From: Bacillaceae bacterium S4-13-56
GTDB lineage: Bacteria > Bacillota > Bacilli > Bacillales > JAWJLM01
Direction of reading: 5' to 3'
NCBI GenBank assembly: GCA_040191315.1
Contig: JAWJLM010000049.1
Location: 1-37,092 of the forward strand
Length of the DNA: 37,092 nt
Shown: positions 1-8,894 of the stretch, one piece after another
Numbering within the stretch: the stretch's first letter is position 1
Layout of the letters: each line of letters opens with the position of its first letter
The notes under the pieces: model-generated
Told to the model about the DNA's origin: nothing
Databases searched by the model: none
The model's input: the letters and a program-made list of their open reading frames with translations, nothing else
Program-made: the position numbers and the translations under genes

Positions 1-239
1 CGTGCCATTAGTGGATAAACAGTACCAGATCCATCAATGATCACTGTGCCTTCAAGATTTTCTTCTGAATCATCCACATTGTTTTCCGCTGAGCCTTCAT
101 TATTACTTTGATTTTCTTCTGATCCATTATTGCTTTCGTTTTCCCCTTGTGCGTTTTCAGTATCCTGACCACACGCTACTGTAAACATCGCTAGAGCAGT
201 TAAAACCAAAATTAGACCTAATTTCTTAAATTGACTCAT
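1..239 (-). CDS. pstS: PstS-type phosphate-binding lipoprotein, N-terminal part (runs off the window)
   Basis: Only the first 79 codons are present; the gene continues beyond base 1. Hand translation gives a lipoprotein signal peptide (positive start MSQFKK, hydrophobic stretch, then FTVACG with the lipidated Cys at residue 23). A low-complexity Asn/Glu/Ser spacer follows, and then GTVIIDGSGTVYPLMAR, which is the start of the mature fold of PstS phosphate-binding proteins (the GS.T stretch contacts phosphate). The protein would sit on the outer face of the membrane and hand phosphate to PstCA-B. The ATG at 239 is preceded by GGGAGG at good spacing. A PhoP box lies about 105 bp upstream, in keeping with control by phosphate starvation. 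Family call is firm for the visible part; the rest of the operon is outside the window. Confidence 0.85.
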   Translation of the reverse strand, partial: MSQFKKLGLILVLTALAMFTVACGQDTENAQGENESNNGSEENQSNNEGSAENNVDDSEENLEGTVIIDGSGTVYPLMA

Positions 240-343
240 TTGTAAAAATCCTCCCGAAATTTGTAATTTAATTGAGGCCAACTAACAGCATCAATTATTC
301 GTCCTTGAACAATTCCTATAGTAAAGGTTGAATATTAATCCCA

Positions 344-371
344 ACTAAACGAAGTGTAAAGGTTTTGTAAA
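344..371 (-). promoter_or_regulatory. PhoP box upstream of pstS
   Basis: On the minus strand the hexamers TTTACA, TTTACA and TTTAGT follow each other with exactly 5 bp between them (11-bp period). This matches the direct-repeat PhoP binding site of Bacillus (TT(A/C/T)ACA-like units). It sits 105-132 bp upstream of the pstS start and reads toward it. A further TTTACA occurs at 396-401 but is not in phase with the others. The operator is inferred from sequence only. Confidence 0.75.
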
Positions 372-420
372 TTAATACTTTTTTTATTAACAAATTGTAA
401 AAGAAGTAGTTTCATAGGTA

Positions 421-650
421 ATAAAGTGAAACTTCAATCAGTGGCCGGTCTCCCACTGATTGTTAGCACCCAATGTATGGACTTAAAAGGCCCTGGACAT
501 TTACAGGCAGCCATCCATGAAGCAAGCTTCAGCAACAAGGGTGAAAAAGTTAATGTTTTATTTTCATGGGCGTTTATCCCTACCTACTCTTCACGTTTTA
601 CTCAAGATTTGAGGTAGGGTATTGCTACCCGTTCATGCGGAATAAAGTTT
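421..650 (+). repeat. Dispersed mosaic repeat, copy A (full length, about 230 bp)
   Basis: First of five related copies in the window (others at 2505, 10591, 12850 and 36958). It begins ATAAAGTGAAACTTCA and ends near CATGCGGAATAAAG. Internal inverted repeats are visible: CAATCAGTGG with CCACTGATTG at the 5' end, GAAGCAAGCTTC in the middle, and CCCTACCT with AGGTAGGG near the 3' end. It holds no convincing gene: a 63-codon open frame inside it is not kept in the other copies. It lies between the pstS promoter and the 3' end of the chemoreceptor gene, and stops 6 bp short of that gene's stop codon. Confidence 0.85.
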
Positions 651-656
651 TATGTA

Positions 657-2414
657 TTATTGTGGCGATACAAGTGTTTCTACCTTTCTTTCTAAATCAT
701 GACTGACTGTTAATATTTCTTCTCCTACTGTATAAACAGAATTCATTTTTTCATGATGATTCCTTGAAGCCTCCTGCATTTGCTCAGCACTAGCTAACGT
801 TTCTTGTGAAATGGATGAAAAACTTTCAGAAACGTTCTCCATTTGCGTCATGGATTGATCTAAATTTTTCAGAAAATCACGCATATAAGTTAGCCGTGTA
901 TTCATTTGTTCAATTCCGTTTAGTAGTGTGTCAAAGTTGTTTCTGGCGTCATTTGCTACTCCAACCTGTAGTTTCATCTTTCGAAGCATTTCATCAAATT
1001 CAGAGGAAGCATTAAATGAGATATCTTCCATTTTTTTTATCGATTGAGATATATCCTCAGTTGCCCTAGTTGATTGATCAGCTAGTTTCCTAATTTCATT
1101 AGCTACCACCGTAAAGCCTTTCCCTGCCTCTCCAGCTCTTGCTGCCTCAATAGTTGCATTCAAGGCAAGTAATTTTGTCTGCTCTGCAATTGCTTTTATG
1201 GTTAAAACTACTTTAACAATAGACTGCGAGTGATCTTTAACTCCATGGATTGTATTTGTCATTCCCATAAAATCTTTTTCAAAATCACTAAACACATTTA
1301 TCATATTTTTTAGACTGATGTCACCTTTTTCAGCAGACTTATTCATTTCTATGGAGGTTTCATATATTTCCTTCATATGAATAAGAACGGATTGAGTTTG
1401 TTTTTTTACATTTTGGAAGGTTACCATATTAGAAGTAGAACTTGATGCAGTTTGTTCTGCACCCAATTTAACAACACCGATCGATTCTAATAATTGTTGA
1501 TTATGCTCTTGTGCCTGCAAGGATGAATCCCGTAATAGATTGCCTTGTCTTGTTAATTCTCCTGAGGAATGATGAATTTCATTTATTATGACATTCATTT
1601 GATCTAACATTTGATTGAAGCTGTCTACTAAGTATCTAACCTCTGGCAATGAGCTTCTTATATTTATTGGTTTACTAATTTTTCCGTCTCTCGCCTCTAT
1701 CATAGAATTCCTTAATTTTATCAGCGGATTAGTTAAGCTTCTCACAATTAGAATGATGATAACTGTTGATCCAATAAGACTAAGAAGTGTAGTGATTAAT
1801 AAGAAGTTTTTAATCTCGTAAATGGAACCCATATAGGTTTCAGTTGGAATAGCCACAATATACTTTGCCTGAATATGAGGTATATATTCATACACGATTG
1901 TATAATCCTCTTGATTAACTTCCGTATGTAGTAGACCTGAATAATCACGATTCATTTCTTTTACAATATCTTTTGGAATTTCAAACTCTGAATCATCACT
2001 TACTTTGTAAGGAAATACATTAGATTCTTTTAAATAGAAGAAATCAGCCTTAATCCCTGAAGCTACTAGGGAATGTCTCATTTTTTGAACCTCTTGCTCA
2101 AAACTTCTATTAAATTCACTCTGATTACCTACAGACATAATGGATAGATTTTGCGCTGCCTGGGAGATAATTTCAACTTCTCGCTCAAGACGAAACTCGA
2201 TTAAATTCATAGTAGCCTCTTTTGCCTTGGTATAAGAGATATACCCTACCGAGCTAATAGTAACTAATAATAAACTTAATACTAAAATCAATAACCTTCC
2301 TTGAAGTCCAAGCTTTAATAATGGATTACGCATTACCGCTGGCTCTGGATGTCTATGAGACTTCCGTATAAAATTTTCTGTTTGCTTTTTAAATTTGGCT
2401 AATATTCCTGCCAT
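657..2414 (-). CDS. Methyl-accepting chemotaxis protein (chemoreceptor 1)
   Basis: Membrane chemoreceptor of 585 residues that should signal to CheA/CheW. A basic cytoplasmic N-terminus of about 35 residues is unusually long. It is followed by TM1 (about 40-60), an extracellular sensor of about 145 residues that looks Cache-like, TM2 (about 205-225), a HAMP segment ([12 protein letters not shown]) and a coiled-coil signalling domain. The conserved hairpin tip is [20 protein letters not shown] followed by [18 protein letters not shown]; note Thr in place of the usual Asn in EQTN. No C-terminal NWETF-type tether is present. The ATG at 2414 has GAGGTGG upstream. The gene stands alone, between repeat copies A and B. 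The ligand cannot be told from sequence. Confidence 0.93.
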   Translation of the reverse strand: MAGILAKFKKQTENFIRKSHRHPEPAVMRNPLLKLGLQGRLLILVLSLLLVTISSVGYISYTKAKEATMNLIEFRLEREVEIISQAAQNLSIMSVGNQSEFNRSFEQEVQKMRHSLVASGIKADFFYLKESNVFPYKVSDDSEFEIPKDIVKEMNRDYSGLLHTEVNQEDYTIVYEYIPHIQAKYIVAIPTETYMGSIYEIKNFLLITTLLSLIGSTVIIILIVRSLTNPLIKLRNSMIEARDGKISKPINIRSSLPEVRYLVDSFNQMLDQMNVIINEIHHSSGELTRQGNLLRDSSLQAQEHNQQLLESIGVVKLGAEQTASSSTSNMVTFQNVKKQTQSVLIHMKEIYETSIEMNKSAEKGDISLKNMINVFSDFEKDFMGMTNTIHGVKDHSQSIVKVVLTIKAIAEQTKLLALNATIEAARAGEAGKGFTVVANEIRKLADQSTRATEDISQSIKKMEDISFNASSEFDEMLRKMKLQVGVANDARNNFDTLLNGIEQMNTRLTYMRDFLKNLDQSMTQMENVSESFSSISQETLASAEQMQEASRNHHEKMNSVYTVGEEILTVSHDLERKVETLVSPQ

Positions 2415-2504
2415 AACTCCACCTCATTTCAAATAGATTGTGGCAGATTAGTATTAAGACTATGTAAATTTAATTTTAATTTACAGTAAACAGCTAGACT
2501 TTAA

Positions 2505-2583
2505 GTGGATAAACTTTATCCCGCATGAACGGGAAGTAATACCCCCACCTCAAATCTTAAGGAAAATGAGAAAAGTAGGTGGA
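2505..2583 (-). repeat. Dispersed mosaic repeat, copy B (solo 3' module)
   Basis: Read on the minus strand this matches only the last third of copy A: a CCACCT/AGGTGG hairpin, GTATTAC, CCCGTTCATGCGGGATAAAG. The 5' and middle modules are absent. It sits between the divergent chemoreceptor gene and the four-TM protein gene. The rest of the 2415-2696 gap shows an AT-rich inverted repeat (2464-2485) and nothing else I can name. Confidence 0.7.
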
Positions 2584-2696
2584 CAATCAATTCGTTTTCA
2601 AATTTAAGAATTATTTAAGAATCGGTTTCGTAGGAGTTCATAATTGTCCACTACCATTAAAACTAATCAGAATAGGAGCTTTTGGAGGTGTGTTTT

Positions 2697-3107
2697 TTGT
2701 ATTCGAATGTATTAATGGTTCATCAATTATTTGCCCTTGTGTTTATTTTGCTAGCCTTGTTGCCCATTGTCACTCTTATTAGAAAAAAAACTAAGTCAGA
2801 GATAAAGTACGTAAGGTTTTGGAGAGGGCTGATCATGGCAGCTAATATCAGTCTCCTTGTTGCTCTCATCACTGGATACCTTCTTTTTCCAGAGCTTACT
2901 TCGTGGAAAACTTGGTTAGCCGTTCTCCTGGTAGTGGCACTTGGTGGTCATTTAGGAATCATCGCAAAATCATTGAAACAGTATAAAACCGCAACTGACC
3001 TATCATCAAAACAAAAACATTTAGGGAAAATCACTTATCTAGGTTTTGCCTATATCATCGTTCTCATAGGAATTCTTGGTATGATGAGCCAATGGTATGC
3101 CCTATAA
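2697..3107 (+). CDS. Small four-TM membrane protein, function unknown
   Basis: I do not recognise the family. The frame encodes about 136 residues, almost entirely membrane: four hydrophobic segments (about 5-25, 48-66, 72-92 and 115-133) separated by short basic loops such as RKKTKSEIKYVRFWRG. The TTG at 2697 is chosen because GGAGGTG lies 6 bp upstream; an ATG at 2715 is the alternative. The architecture recalls small YisL/CopD-like integral proteins, but no diagnostic residues are visible. The next gene starts 20 bp after the stop with its own SD, so the two are probably co-transcribed. Confidence 0.75.
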   Translation: MYSNVLMVHQLFALVFILLALLPIVTLIRKKTKSEIKYVRFWRGLIMAANISLLVALITGYLLFPELTSWKTWLAVLLVVALGGHLGIIAKSLKQYKTATDLSSKQKHLGKITYLGFAYIIVLIGILGMMSQWYAL

Positions 3108-3127
3108 GAAAACAAGGAGGAAACACA

Positions 3128-4012
3128 ATGAAGAGAAAAGTAATTATAATAATCACTCTACTTTCCATAGGCATTATAGGATTCGGAGGATATACCATCT
3201 TTGCTGATTCCGCTGGGTACGAAGCGTATAAAGAGGCTTTAAAGAAGACTCATACTGTGAAGAATGCATCAACAACAGTTGTTATGGAGGTCGTGGATAA
3301 TGGCGAAGTTCTAAATAAGACCAATCTTTCAGTAAAATATGACCTAGAAGAAAAGCTAATGGAAGGACGAATAGATATACAATCTCCTCAACAGCAGCAT
3401 GGCTTTCACTCGAACTATCAAGATGGTAAGTTCATTGTAAAACGTGAAAGTGATGAAGAAGCTTATTATCTAACAGAATTCGAAAGGCAAAGGAAGGATT
3501 CAGAAGAAGGAGAAAAATTCCATAATCCTGAGATGCTAAAGCTCGGGGAAATGTTTGTGGATGCCTTAATGCAACCGGTACAAAGTGAATTCAATATGAT
3601 CGATAATAGAATTTCGATCGATATGAAAAAAGAAGAAATTCCTAAAGTACTTCAAGTACTAGGTTCCCAAATGATTAAAATGGGCGTTAAGCAGCATTCA
3701 GATATAGTATTAACTACGGAAGAATATCCTTTCTTAGCAGAAACCTATTCATTCACTATGCCTCCCCTTGAGGAAGATATCTCCATCGAAAGCGTTTTAG
3801 TGGATGTCAAACTGTCAGAAGAAGGTTTAATGGAAGAACAAAACTCCGTGTTTATTGTCAATGGACTTGCACAAGATGGAAAATTTCATGAGTTACAAAT
3901 CAAAATGGCTATCACCATTTATGATATCGACTCTACTACCATACAGAATATATCATTAGAGAATCAGAACTTAGAACAATTTGAAATGAAACATGTTCAT
4001 GATTTCCATTAG
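3128..4012 (+). CDS. Membrane-anchored extracellular protein, unknown function
   Basis: About 294 residues. An N-terminal hydrophobic segment (KRKVIIIITLLSIGIIGFGG) acts as a signal anchor or uncleaved signal peptide. The rest is an acidic, hydrophilic domain rich in Lys/Glu with regular beta-strand-like stretches (for example STTVVMEVVDNGEVLNKTNL). No cysteine lipobox and no catalytic motif are seen. The ATG at 3128 is preferred because AAGGAGG precedes it; the open frame extends upstream but overlaps the previous gene. It is followed by a hairpin terminator at 4021, which closes a two-gene unit with the four-TM protein. I recall similar DUF-type exported proteins in Bacillus but cannot name the family with confidence. 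Confidence 0.8.
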   Translation: MKRKVIIIITLLSIGIIGFGGYTIFADSAGYEAYKEALKKTHTVKNASTTVVMEVVDNGEVLNKTNLSVKYDLEEKLMEGRIDIQSPQQQHGFHSNYQDGKFIVKRESDEEAYYLTEFERQRKDSEEGEKFHNPEMLKLGEMFVDALMQPVQSEFNMIDNRISIDMKKEEIPKVLQVLGSQMIKMGVKQHSDIVLTTEEYPFLAETYSFTMPPLEEDISIESVLVDVKLSEEGLMEEQNSVFIVNGLAQDGKFHELQIKMAITIYDIDSTTIQNISLENQNLEQFEMKHVHDFH

Positions 4013-4020
4013 GAAAGAAT

Positions 4021-4045
4021 AAGGGCCCCGTATGGGAGCCCTTTT
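4021..4045 (+). terminator. Rho-independent terminator
   Basis: AAGGGCCCC and GGGAGCCCTTTT form a GC-rich stem around GTAT, ending in TTTT, 8 bp after the exported-protein stop codon. Confidence 0.75.
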
Positions 4046-4207
4046 ACATTTCTATTTATTTTCCATTGATTTTCAACAAAAAATCGACGTTCTCTTTTTT
4101 TTTTACTTAAAACCTAAGAAATAAGCTACATTAAAGAAGCTAACGTACCTCTAGGGAACTAATTGTAACTCTCATGATCTCCTCTGCAGAAAGGGTGCTT
4201 AAAAAAA

Positions 4208-5650
4208 ATGTCCATTCAAAAAAGGTTAATGATCTCCTTAGGCGCTATGATTATTATTCCTATTATTCTGTTTAGTTTTATTCTCTTCCTCTTATTTTTT
4301 GTTTTAACAGGAGAGGAAGGCTCAATCAATTCAACTAGCTCCATAGAAAGACTTGAAGTAAGGGATGAGTTATTCGGAGAATTAAAACTAAGGACCTATT
4401 CTTATTCCGAGCCTTTATTAGATGTTTCATACTTAAAAGAAATGGATGAACGTCTAAACAACTGGGATTATGGCCTAGTCATTCGTATGAACGAAGATAT
4501 TTATTTTCATTCTGAATCCTATCAAGATCTTTCAAAATCAAGTGTTCTTCCCGAATTTGGCGCATTTGTGAATCAAACGCATGATAGCATTGAAGTCAAT
4601 CAAACCTCATACAAACTCAGACAACACGATTTTTATCTGGCAGATGGACAATTGGGTAGTATTTTTATTGCGGAAAAAGTTAGCTCCATAGAAGAAATAG
4701 CAACAAATTATTGGCCACTTATCATAATTTTACTAATCTTAGTTTTGGTAGCAACGAATGGTCTTCTATCTTATTTTGTTTCAAAGAGTCTCATATCTCC
4801 TATCCAATTGCTCCAAAAATCTTCTCGTAAAATAAGGGAAGGTCAATTGGATTTCGAACTAACTAGTAATCGAAAAGATGAAATTGGGGAACTAATAGAA
4901 GACTTTGAAGAAATGAGGAGAAAATTAAAGGAATCCATTGACTTACAATTACAGTATGAAAACAATCGAAAAATACTACTTTCCAATATCTCTCATGATT
5001 TGAAAACACCAATCACGTCCATCAAGGGGTACGTGGAGGGAATTAGAGAAGGAATAGCCAATACAGAAGAAAAAAAGTCTAAATATTTGGAAACCATTTA
5101 CAAAAGAGCAAATGAAATCGATTCTATGATTGATGAGTTATTCCTATTTTCCACTTTAGACTTAAAACAAATTCCTTTTAGAATGCAACCTCTAAATTTA
5201 TTAAGTTATCTTAAAGAGCTAGTGGAGGAAGTATCAACTGATCTAGAAAATAAAAACATAGATATTCAATTAACTAATAAGGAATCTGAAGACCTCTTTG
5301 TTTTCGCTGATCATGAGAAAATAAATCGTGTCATTCAAAATATCCTCCAAAACAGCACAAAATATATGGATAAGCCTAAAGGGAAAATTCAAATTGTTCT
5401 AGAGAAACACCAAGCAGAGGCACAGATAACCATTATGGACAATGGTCAAGGAATTCCACAGGAATCACTTCCTAATATTTTTGATACGTTTTACCGTGCC
5501 GATTCCTCTCGAAATAATAAAACAGGTGGCACAGGCCTGGGATTAGCCATTTCCAAACAAATCATAGAAGCGCACCAAGGCGAAATCTCTGCAAAAAGCA
5601 TTCTAGGTGAGGGTACAAAAATTATGATAAGAATTCCATTAATGAATTGA
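4208..5650 (+). CDS. Sensor histidine kinase, two-TM, HAMP-type
   Basis: Membrane sensor kinase of 480 residues. TM1 is at about 10-35, an extracellular sensor of about 130 residues follows, TM2 is at about 169-190, HAMP at about 190-243. The dimerisation/phosphoacceptor domain has H263 in NISHDLKTPIT. The ATP-binding domain has the N box (NRVIQNILQNSTKY, 373-386), G1 (DNGQGIP, 411-417) and G2 (GGTGLGLAIS, 440-449). All catalytic motifs are intact. The start ATG follows AAAGGGTG. It lies 13 bp upstream of the response regulator gene; kinase before regulator is less common than the reverse. No transporter adjoins, so the stimulus and targets are unknown. Confidence 0.95.
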   Translation: MSIQKRLMISLGAMIIIPIILFSFILFLLFFVLTGEEGSINSTSSIERLEVRDELFGELKLRTYSYSEPLLDVSYLKEMDERLNNWDYGLVIRMNEDIYFHSESYQDLSKSSVLPEFGAFVNQTHDSIEVNQTSYKLRQHDFYLADGQLGSIFIAEKVSSIEEIATNYWPLIIILLILVLVATNGLLSYFVSKSLISPIQLLQKSSRKIREGQLDFELTSNRKDEIGELIEDFEEMRRKLKESIDLQLQYENNRKILLSNISHDLKTPITSIKGYVEGIREGIANTEEKKSKYLETIYKRANEIDSMIDELFLFSTLDLKQIPFRMQPLNLLSYLKELVEEVSTDLENKNIDIQLTNKESEDLFVFADHEKINRVIQNILQNSTKYMDKPKGKIQIVLEKHQAEAQITIMDNGQGIPQESLPNIFDTFYRADSSRNNKTGGTGLGLAISKQIIEAHQGEISAKSILGEGTKIMIRIPLMN

Positions 5651-5663
5651 TGGGTGATATAAG

Positions 5664-6353
5664 ATGAAAAAAATATTGATTATTGAAGATCATATAGATA
5701 TTGCAGAGTTACAGCGTGACTACTTGGAGGCTGAAGGATATTTGGTAGATTTGGAGGATGACGGAAACAAGGGGTTAGAAAAGGCTCTTCACCAATCCTA
5801 TGACTTACTCATTTTAGATATTATGCTTCCAGGACAAAGTGGGTTTGATATCTGTCGACAGTTACGTAAAGAAAAGGACTTACCTATTTTAATGATTTCA
5901 GCTAAAAAGGAAGATGTTGATAAAATCCGTGGACTTGGTCTAGGAGCTGATGATTATATGGTAAAGCCCTTTAGCCCTAGTGAGATGGTGGCTCGCGTGA
6001 AAGCCCATCTATCTCGATATGAAAGATTAGTAGGGAAAAATTCCCCAAGAAGTAACGAGGTTAAGATCGGGTCCCTCAAAATCGATCTTGATGACAGAAG
6101 GGTTTTCATCAATGAACATGAGGTAATTATGACTACAAAAGAGTTTGATTTACTTCTCTTTTTTGTAAAGAATCCAAATCACGTATTCAGTAAGGAAACT
6201 TTATTTGAAAAGATCTGGGGAATTGACGCATTAGGGGATATTTCCACTGTTACTGTTCATATTCGAAGACTACGAGGTAAGATTGAAGTAGACCCATCCA
6301 CTCCTCAATTCATCGAGACCATTTGGGGGATTGGGTACCGGTTTAAGATATAG
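5664..6353 (+). CDS. OmpR/PhoB-family response regulator
   Basis: Response regulator of 229 residues. The receiver domain holds the acidic pocket E8/D9, phosphoacceptor D52 (LLILDIMLPG), S79 and K101 (VKPF). The C-terminal winged helix (about 130-229) has the typical TTKEFDLLLFF and HIRRLRGKIE recognition stretch, ending IWGIGYRFKI. It is the partner of the kinase immediately upstream: spacing is 13 bp and the SD is weak (GGGTGAT), so translational coupling is plausible. A degraded flavin-reductase gene with a strong SD begins 20 bp downstream and may once have belonged to the operon. Confidence 0.95.
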   Translation: MKKILIIEDHIDIAELQRDYLEAEGYLVDLEDDGNKGLEKALHQSYDLLILDIMLPGQSGFDICRQLRKEKDLPILMISAKKEDVDKIRGLGLGADDYMVKPFSPSEMVARVKAHLSRYERLVGKNSPRSNEVKIGSLKIDLDDRRVFINEHEVIMTTKEFDLLLFFVKNPNHVFSKETLFEKIWGIDALGDISTVTVHIRRLRGKIEVDPSTPQFIETIWGIGYRFKI

Positions 6354-6373
6354 CTAATAAAGGAGGGCAACAG

Positions 6374-6597
6374 GTGTTAAAGGCAATCAACAAACAAGCA
6401 ATGCACAGCCACCCTGGGATGGTGGCGCTAGTTACTGTTTTTCAGTCATAGATAAGAATACTTATGGAGACCATGACTGGTTTGTAGGAGGTATTGTCCA
6501 ATTTTATCGAGACAATGAAAAGTTCCAAGAGAATGGTTTGCCTGACTTTGAAAAAATTTCCATTCCATTATATTTAGGACGTTCTGTGTATACTTGA
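6374..6597 (+). pseudogene. Flavin reductase family protein, remnant with internal deletion
   Basis: A good SD (AGGAGGG) precedes GTG at 6374, whose frame gives VLKAINKQAMHSHPGMVALV, the typical N-terminus of DIM6/NTAB-family flavin reductases, and stops at TAG 6449. In the frame two bases later the text continues SVIDKNTYGDHDWFVGGIV and ends DFEKISIPLYLGRSVYT at TGA 6595-6597, which is the family's C-terminal part. Intact members are about 200 residues; here roughly 75 codons remain, so the middle (the FMN-binding part) has been deleted with a frameshift. A functional enzyme is not possible. Location just after the response regulator suggests it was formerly a downstream gene. Confidence 0.8.
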
Positions 6598-6920
6598 ATT
6601 GATAAAAACAGCACATTTATCTCTCACCACATAAATCAAGATTGATTCTTCTCTTTTAAAATTTGTCCATAAAATGACGAAATGTGTCAAAAATAAGAAT
6701 ATATTAAAATAGTAATTTCCAGGTATCCAATCTGTAAAGGAGTTGTAACCTTTTATTACAAAGACCATTATCCTTACTATTTTTATATACTAAAAATTAA
6801 TGAGATTAAGTTTTATAAATTCCAACATATATAGAAATTTGACGAAATATATTGAAGCAATGCAAATATGAGGGTAGGATAGTAATAATTGGCTGACTTT
6901 TACCCATAATTTCAAAAAAA
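6598..6920. other. Intergenic stretch without a recognisable gene
   Basis: AT-rich. A 64-codon open frame on the minus strand (6574-6768) has no SD and overlaps the flavin-reductase remnant, so I do not call it. The right-hand end holds the promoter of the riboswitch transcript. Confidence 0.5.
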
Positions 6921-6926
6921 TATAAT
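6921..6926 (+). promoter_or_regulatory. -10 box of the riboswitch/chemoreceptor transcript
   Basis: A perfect TATAAT lies 10-15 bp before the first aptamer base. The -35 side is weak (TTTTAC at 17-bp spacing), so the assignment rests mainly on position and the -10 match. Confidence 0.5.
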
Positions 6927-6935
6927 ACTACATAA

Positions 6936-7014
6936 AAAGGCAAACTATCCGAAAGGGTAGGACGCAAAGCTAAGGGTCTAAAGTCAATTTGTACAAGGAT
7001 CGCCTGGCTACCAC
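6936..7014 (+). promoter_or_regulatory. Cyclic-di-GMP-I (GEMM-I) riboswitch aptamer
   Basis: The strand carries the GEMM-I signature: GGCAAAC, a stem CTATCC-GAAA-GGGTAG capped by a GNRA tetraloop, the invariant GGACGCAAAGC, GGTCTAA (tetraloop-receptor side), and the closing GGATCGCCTGGCTACC. The G before CAAAC is kept, which is the position that distinguishes c-di-GMP binders from the cGAMP-preferring variants. The element lies directly upstream of a terminator hairpin and a chemoreceptor gene. The family is known to control motility and chemotaxis genes. Reading as an OFF switch is inference: see findings. Confidence 0.9.
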
Positions 7015-7034
7015 ACTCGATAATTAGATCTAGT

Positions 7035-7069
7035 TGGCTATCCCCTAAACAATGGAGGTTAGCCTTTTT
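7035..7069 (+). terminator. Riboswitch expression-platform terminator
   Basis: GGCTATCCCC and GGAGGTTAGCC form an interrupted stem followed by TTTTT, ending about 72 bp before the chemoreceptor start. Its 3' arm GGTTAGCC is also complementary, with one bulge, to GGCTACC at the end of the aptamer, so alternative pairing is possible. Confidence 0.8.
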
Positions 7070-7141
7070 AACTTTAAATCAGTTAAATGAAAATGGAACC
7101 AAAATGGTTAAAATAAATTTTCATCAAGGGGGAATTTAGTC

Positions 7142-8842
7142 ATGAAACAAATTAAAAACCTTAAGTTTGCCGCCAAGATTAATATTCTTGTCATCGGAAT
7201 ACTAGTGTTATTTTCAGTATCCATAGGATTTGTCATTCAAAATAAAGTAACGGATGGGGTTAAGGAATTTGCTGTTGCCAAGGCAAAATCAGATCTTGAA
7301 TTGGGTTATACTACATTAGACCGTAATCATCCAGGTTCTTGGAGTATCGTGGATGACCAGTTATACAAGGGTGATCTGAAGATAAACGAGAATTTTGAGA
7401 TTGTTGATGACATGGCTGAGATTACAGGAGGAACCGTAACGATCTTCCAAGGAGATACACGTGTGACGACAAACGTTAAGCTTGATGATGGAAAACGGGC
7501 CATAGGAACTCAAGCCTCCGATCAAGTCATTCAACAAGTTCTAGTAAAGGGTGAAAATTTTTACGGAGAAGCAAATGTGGTTGGTACAATGACACAAACA
7601 GCCTATCAACCTATTAAAGATGAAAATGGTCAGATAATAGGAATGTGGTATGTCGGAGTTTCTCAAGCATTTATTAATGACGTTATTCAAAGTATAATGA
7701 CTAATTTAATTATCGTTTTAGTAGCAGGAGTTATAGTAGCTACTTCAGTTATGTTTATATTTACGCATTTGATCAAAAAGAGACTTAATCGGGTCAATGA
7801 AGCTCTACATAAAGCAGGTGAAGGAGACTTTACAACAACGCTTACGGATGAGTCTACCGATGAATTTGGTCAGCTCGCTCAAAATTTTAATAAGATGAGA
7901 GAAAGTCTTCGCAGCCTGGTCGTACAAGTATCTGATGTTACCGAAACCGTAAGATATCGCAGTGATGAACTGAATCAATCCGCTTCTGAAGTGAAGTTAG
8001 GTGCACACCAAATTGCTTCCACCATGCAAGAAATGGCTTCCGGCTCAGAAGTACAAGCCAACAACACAAGTGATCTATCTGCTGTAATGGAAACTTTCTC
8101 TGCTAATATGCAAGAAGCAAACGCAAATGGCGAGGATATCTATCGTGCTTCACATGAGGTGCTAGGCATGACTGAAAAAGGTAGCAGGTTAATGAATGAA
8201 TCCATCAATCAAATGAACAAAGTGGATCATATTGTTAAAGACGCAGTGGAAAAAGTTCAGGAACTTGATTCACAATCACAAGAAATTTCTAAATTGGTAT
8301 CAGTAATAAAAGATATTGCAGATCAGACCAATCTACTAGCTTTAAATGCTGCGATAGAAGCTGCTCGTGCGGGTGAACACGGCAAAGGATTTGCTGTAGT
8401 TGCTGATGAAGTAAGAAAGCTTGCCGAACAGGTCGGTCACTCAGTATCAGACATTACAAGTATTGTGAGTAATATTCAAAATGGATCAAGTGTAGTAACA
8501 GAATCACTAAAAGATGGATATGCTGAGGTTGAGAAAGGAACCGATCAGATTAAGACAACTGGCCAAACTTTTAAGGAAATTAGTAATGCAGTAAAGGAAA
8601 TGGCACAAAAAATCCAAACCATCTCAGACAATCTTTCAACAATGGCTTCTAAGACACAAGAAATGAATGCATCCGTAGAAGAAATTGCATCTGTTTCAGA
8701 AGAGTCTGCTGCAGGAATTGAGGAAACATCTGCATCTGCAGAACAGGCAAACAGTTCAATGGAAGAAGTTGCAAAAGGCACAAATGAACTTTCTCAAACT
8801 GCATCAGAGCTTAACAGCCTCGTACGACAGTTCAAGCTCTAA
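7142..8842 (+). CDS. Methyl-accepting chemotaxis protein under c-di-GMP riboswitch (chemoreceptor 2)
   Basis: Chemoreceptor of 566 residues. TM1 is about 12-32 and TM2 about 183-207. Between them is a single-Cache sensor of about 150 residues with the signature [18 protein letters not shown] and a distal [19 protein letters not shown] strand pair, typical of sCache_3 receptors. HAMP follows (about 208-262), then a long coiled-coil with hairpin tip [20 protein letters not shown] and [17 protein letters not shown]. Methylation-type Glu/Gln pairs are frequent ([16 protein letters not shown]). The ATG at 7142 follows AAGGGGG. Expression should respond to c-di-GMP through the upstream riboswitch, linking receptor level to the motile/sessile decision. 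Ligand unknown; small organic acids are common for this sensor class. Confidence 0.95.
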   Translation: MKQIKNLKFAAKINILVIGILVLFSVSIGFVIQNKVTDGVKEFAVAKAKSDLELGYTTLDRNHPGSWSIVDDQLYKGDLKINENFEIVDDMAEITGGTVTIFQGDTRVTTNVKLDDGKRAIGTQASDQVIQQVLVKGENFYGEANVVGTMTQTAYQPIKDENGQIIGMWYVGVSQAFINDVIQSIMTNLIIVLVAGVIVATSVMFIFTHLIKKRLNRVNEALHKAGEGDFTTTLTDESTDEFGQLAQNFNKMRESLRSLVVQVSDVTETVRYRSDELNQSASEVKLGAHQIASTMQEMASGSEVQANNTSDLSAVMETFSANMQEANANGEDIYRASHEVLGMTEKGSRLMNESINQMNKVDHIVKDAVEKVQELDSQSQEISKLVSVIKDIADQTNLLALNAAIEAARAGEHGKGFAVVADEVRKLAEQVGHSVSDITSIVSNIQNGSSVVTESLKDGYAEVEKGTDQIKTTGQTFKEISNAVKEMAQKIQTISDNLSTMASKTQEMNASVEEIASVSEESAAGIEETSASAEQANSSMEEVAKGTNELSQTASELNSLVRQFKL

Positions 8843-8853
8843 ACAAATTGAGA

Positions 8854-8889
8854 AAGCGCCTATCCCGAAAGGGTAGGCGCTTGTTTTTA
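8854..8889. terminator. Bidirectional terminator between convergent genes
   Basis: AAGCGCCTATCCC-GAAA-GGGTAGGCGCTT is a long stem (one bulged T) with a stable GAAA loop, then TTGTTTTT. It separates the chemoreceptor from the convergent small membrane gene. Confidence 0.9.
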
Positions 8890-8894
8890 TTAAA

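Noticed and set aside
426-617. 63-codon open frame in the dispersed repeat
   Set aside because: It lies wholly within repeat copy A, lacks an SD, and the frame is not conserved in copies C, D or E.
6574-6768. 64-codon minus-strand frame with hydrophobic stretch
   Set aside because: No SD, and it overlaps the flavin-reductase remnant.
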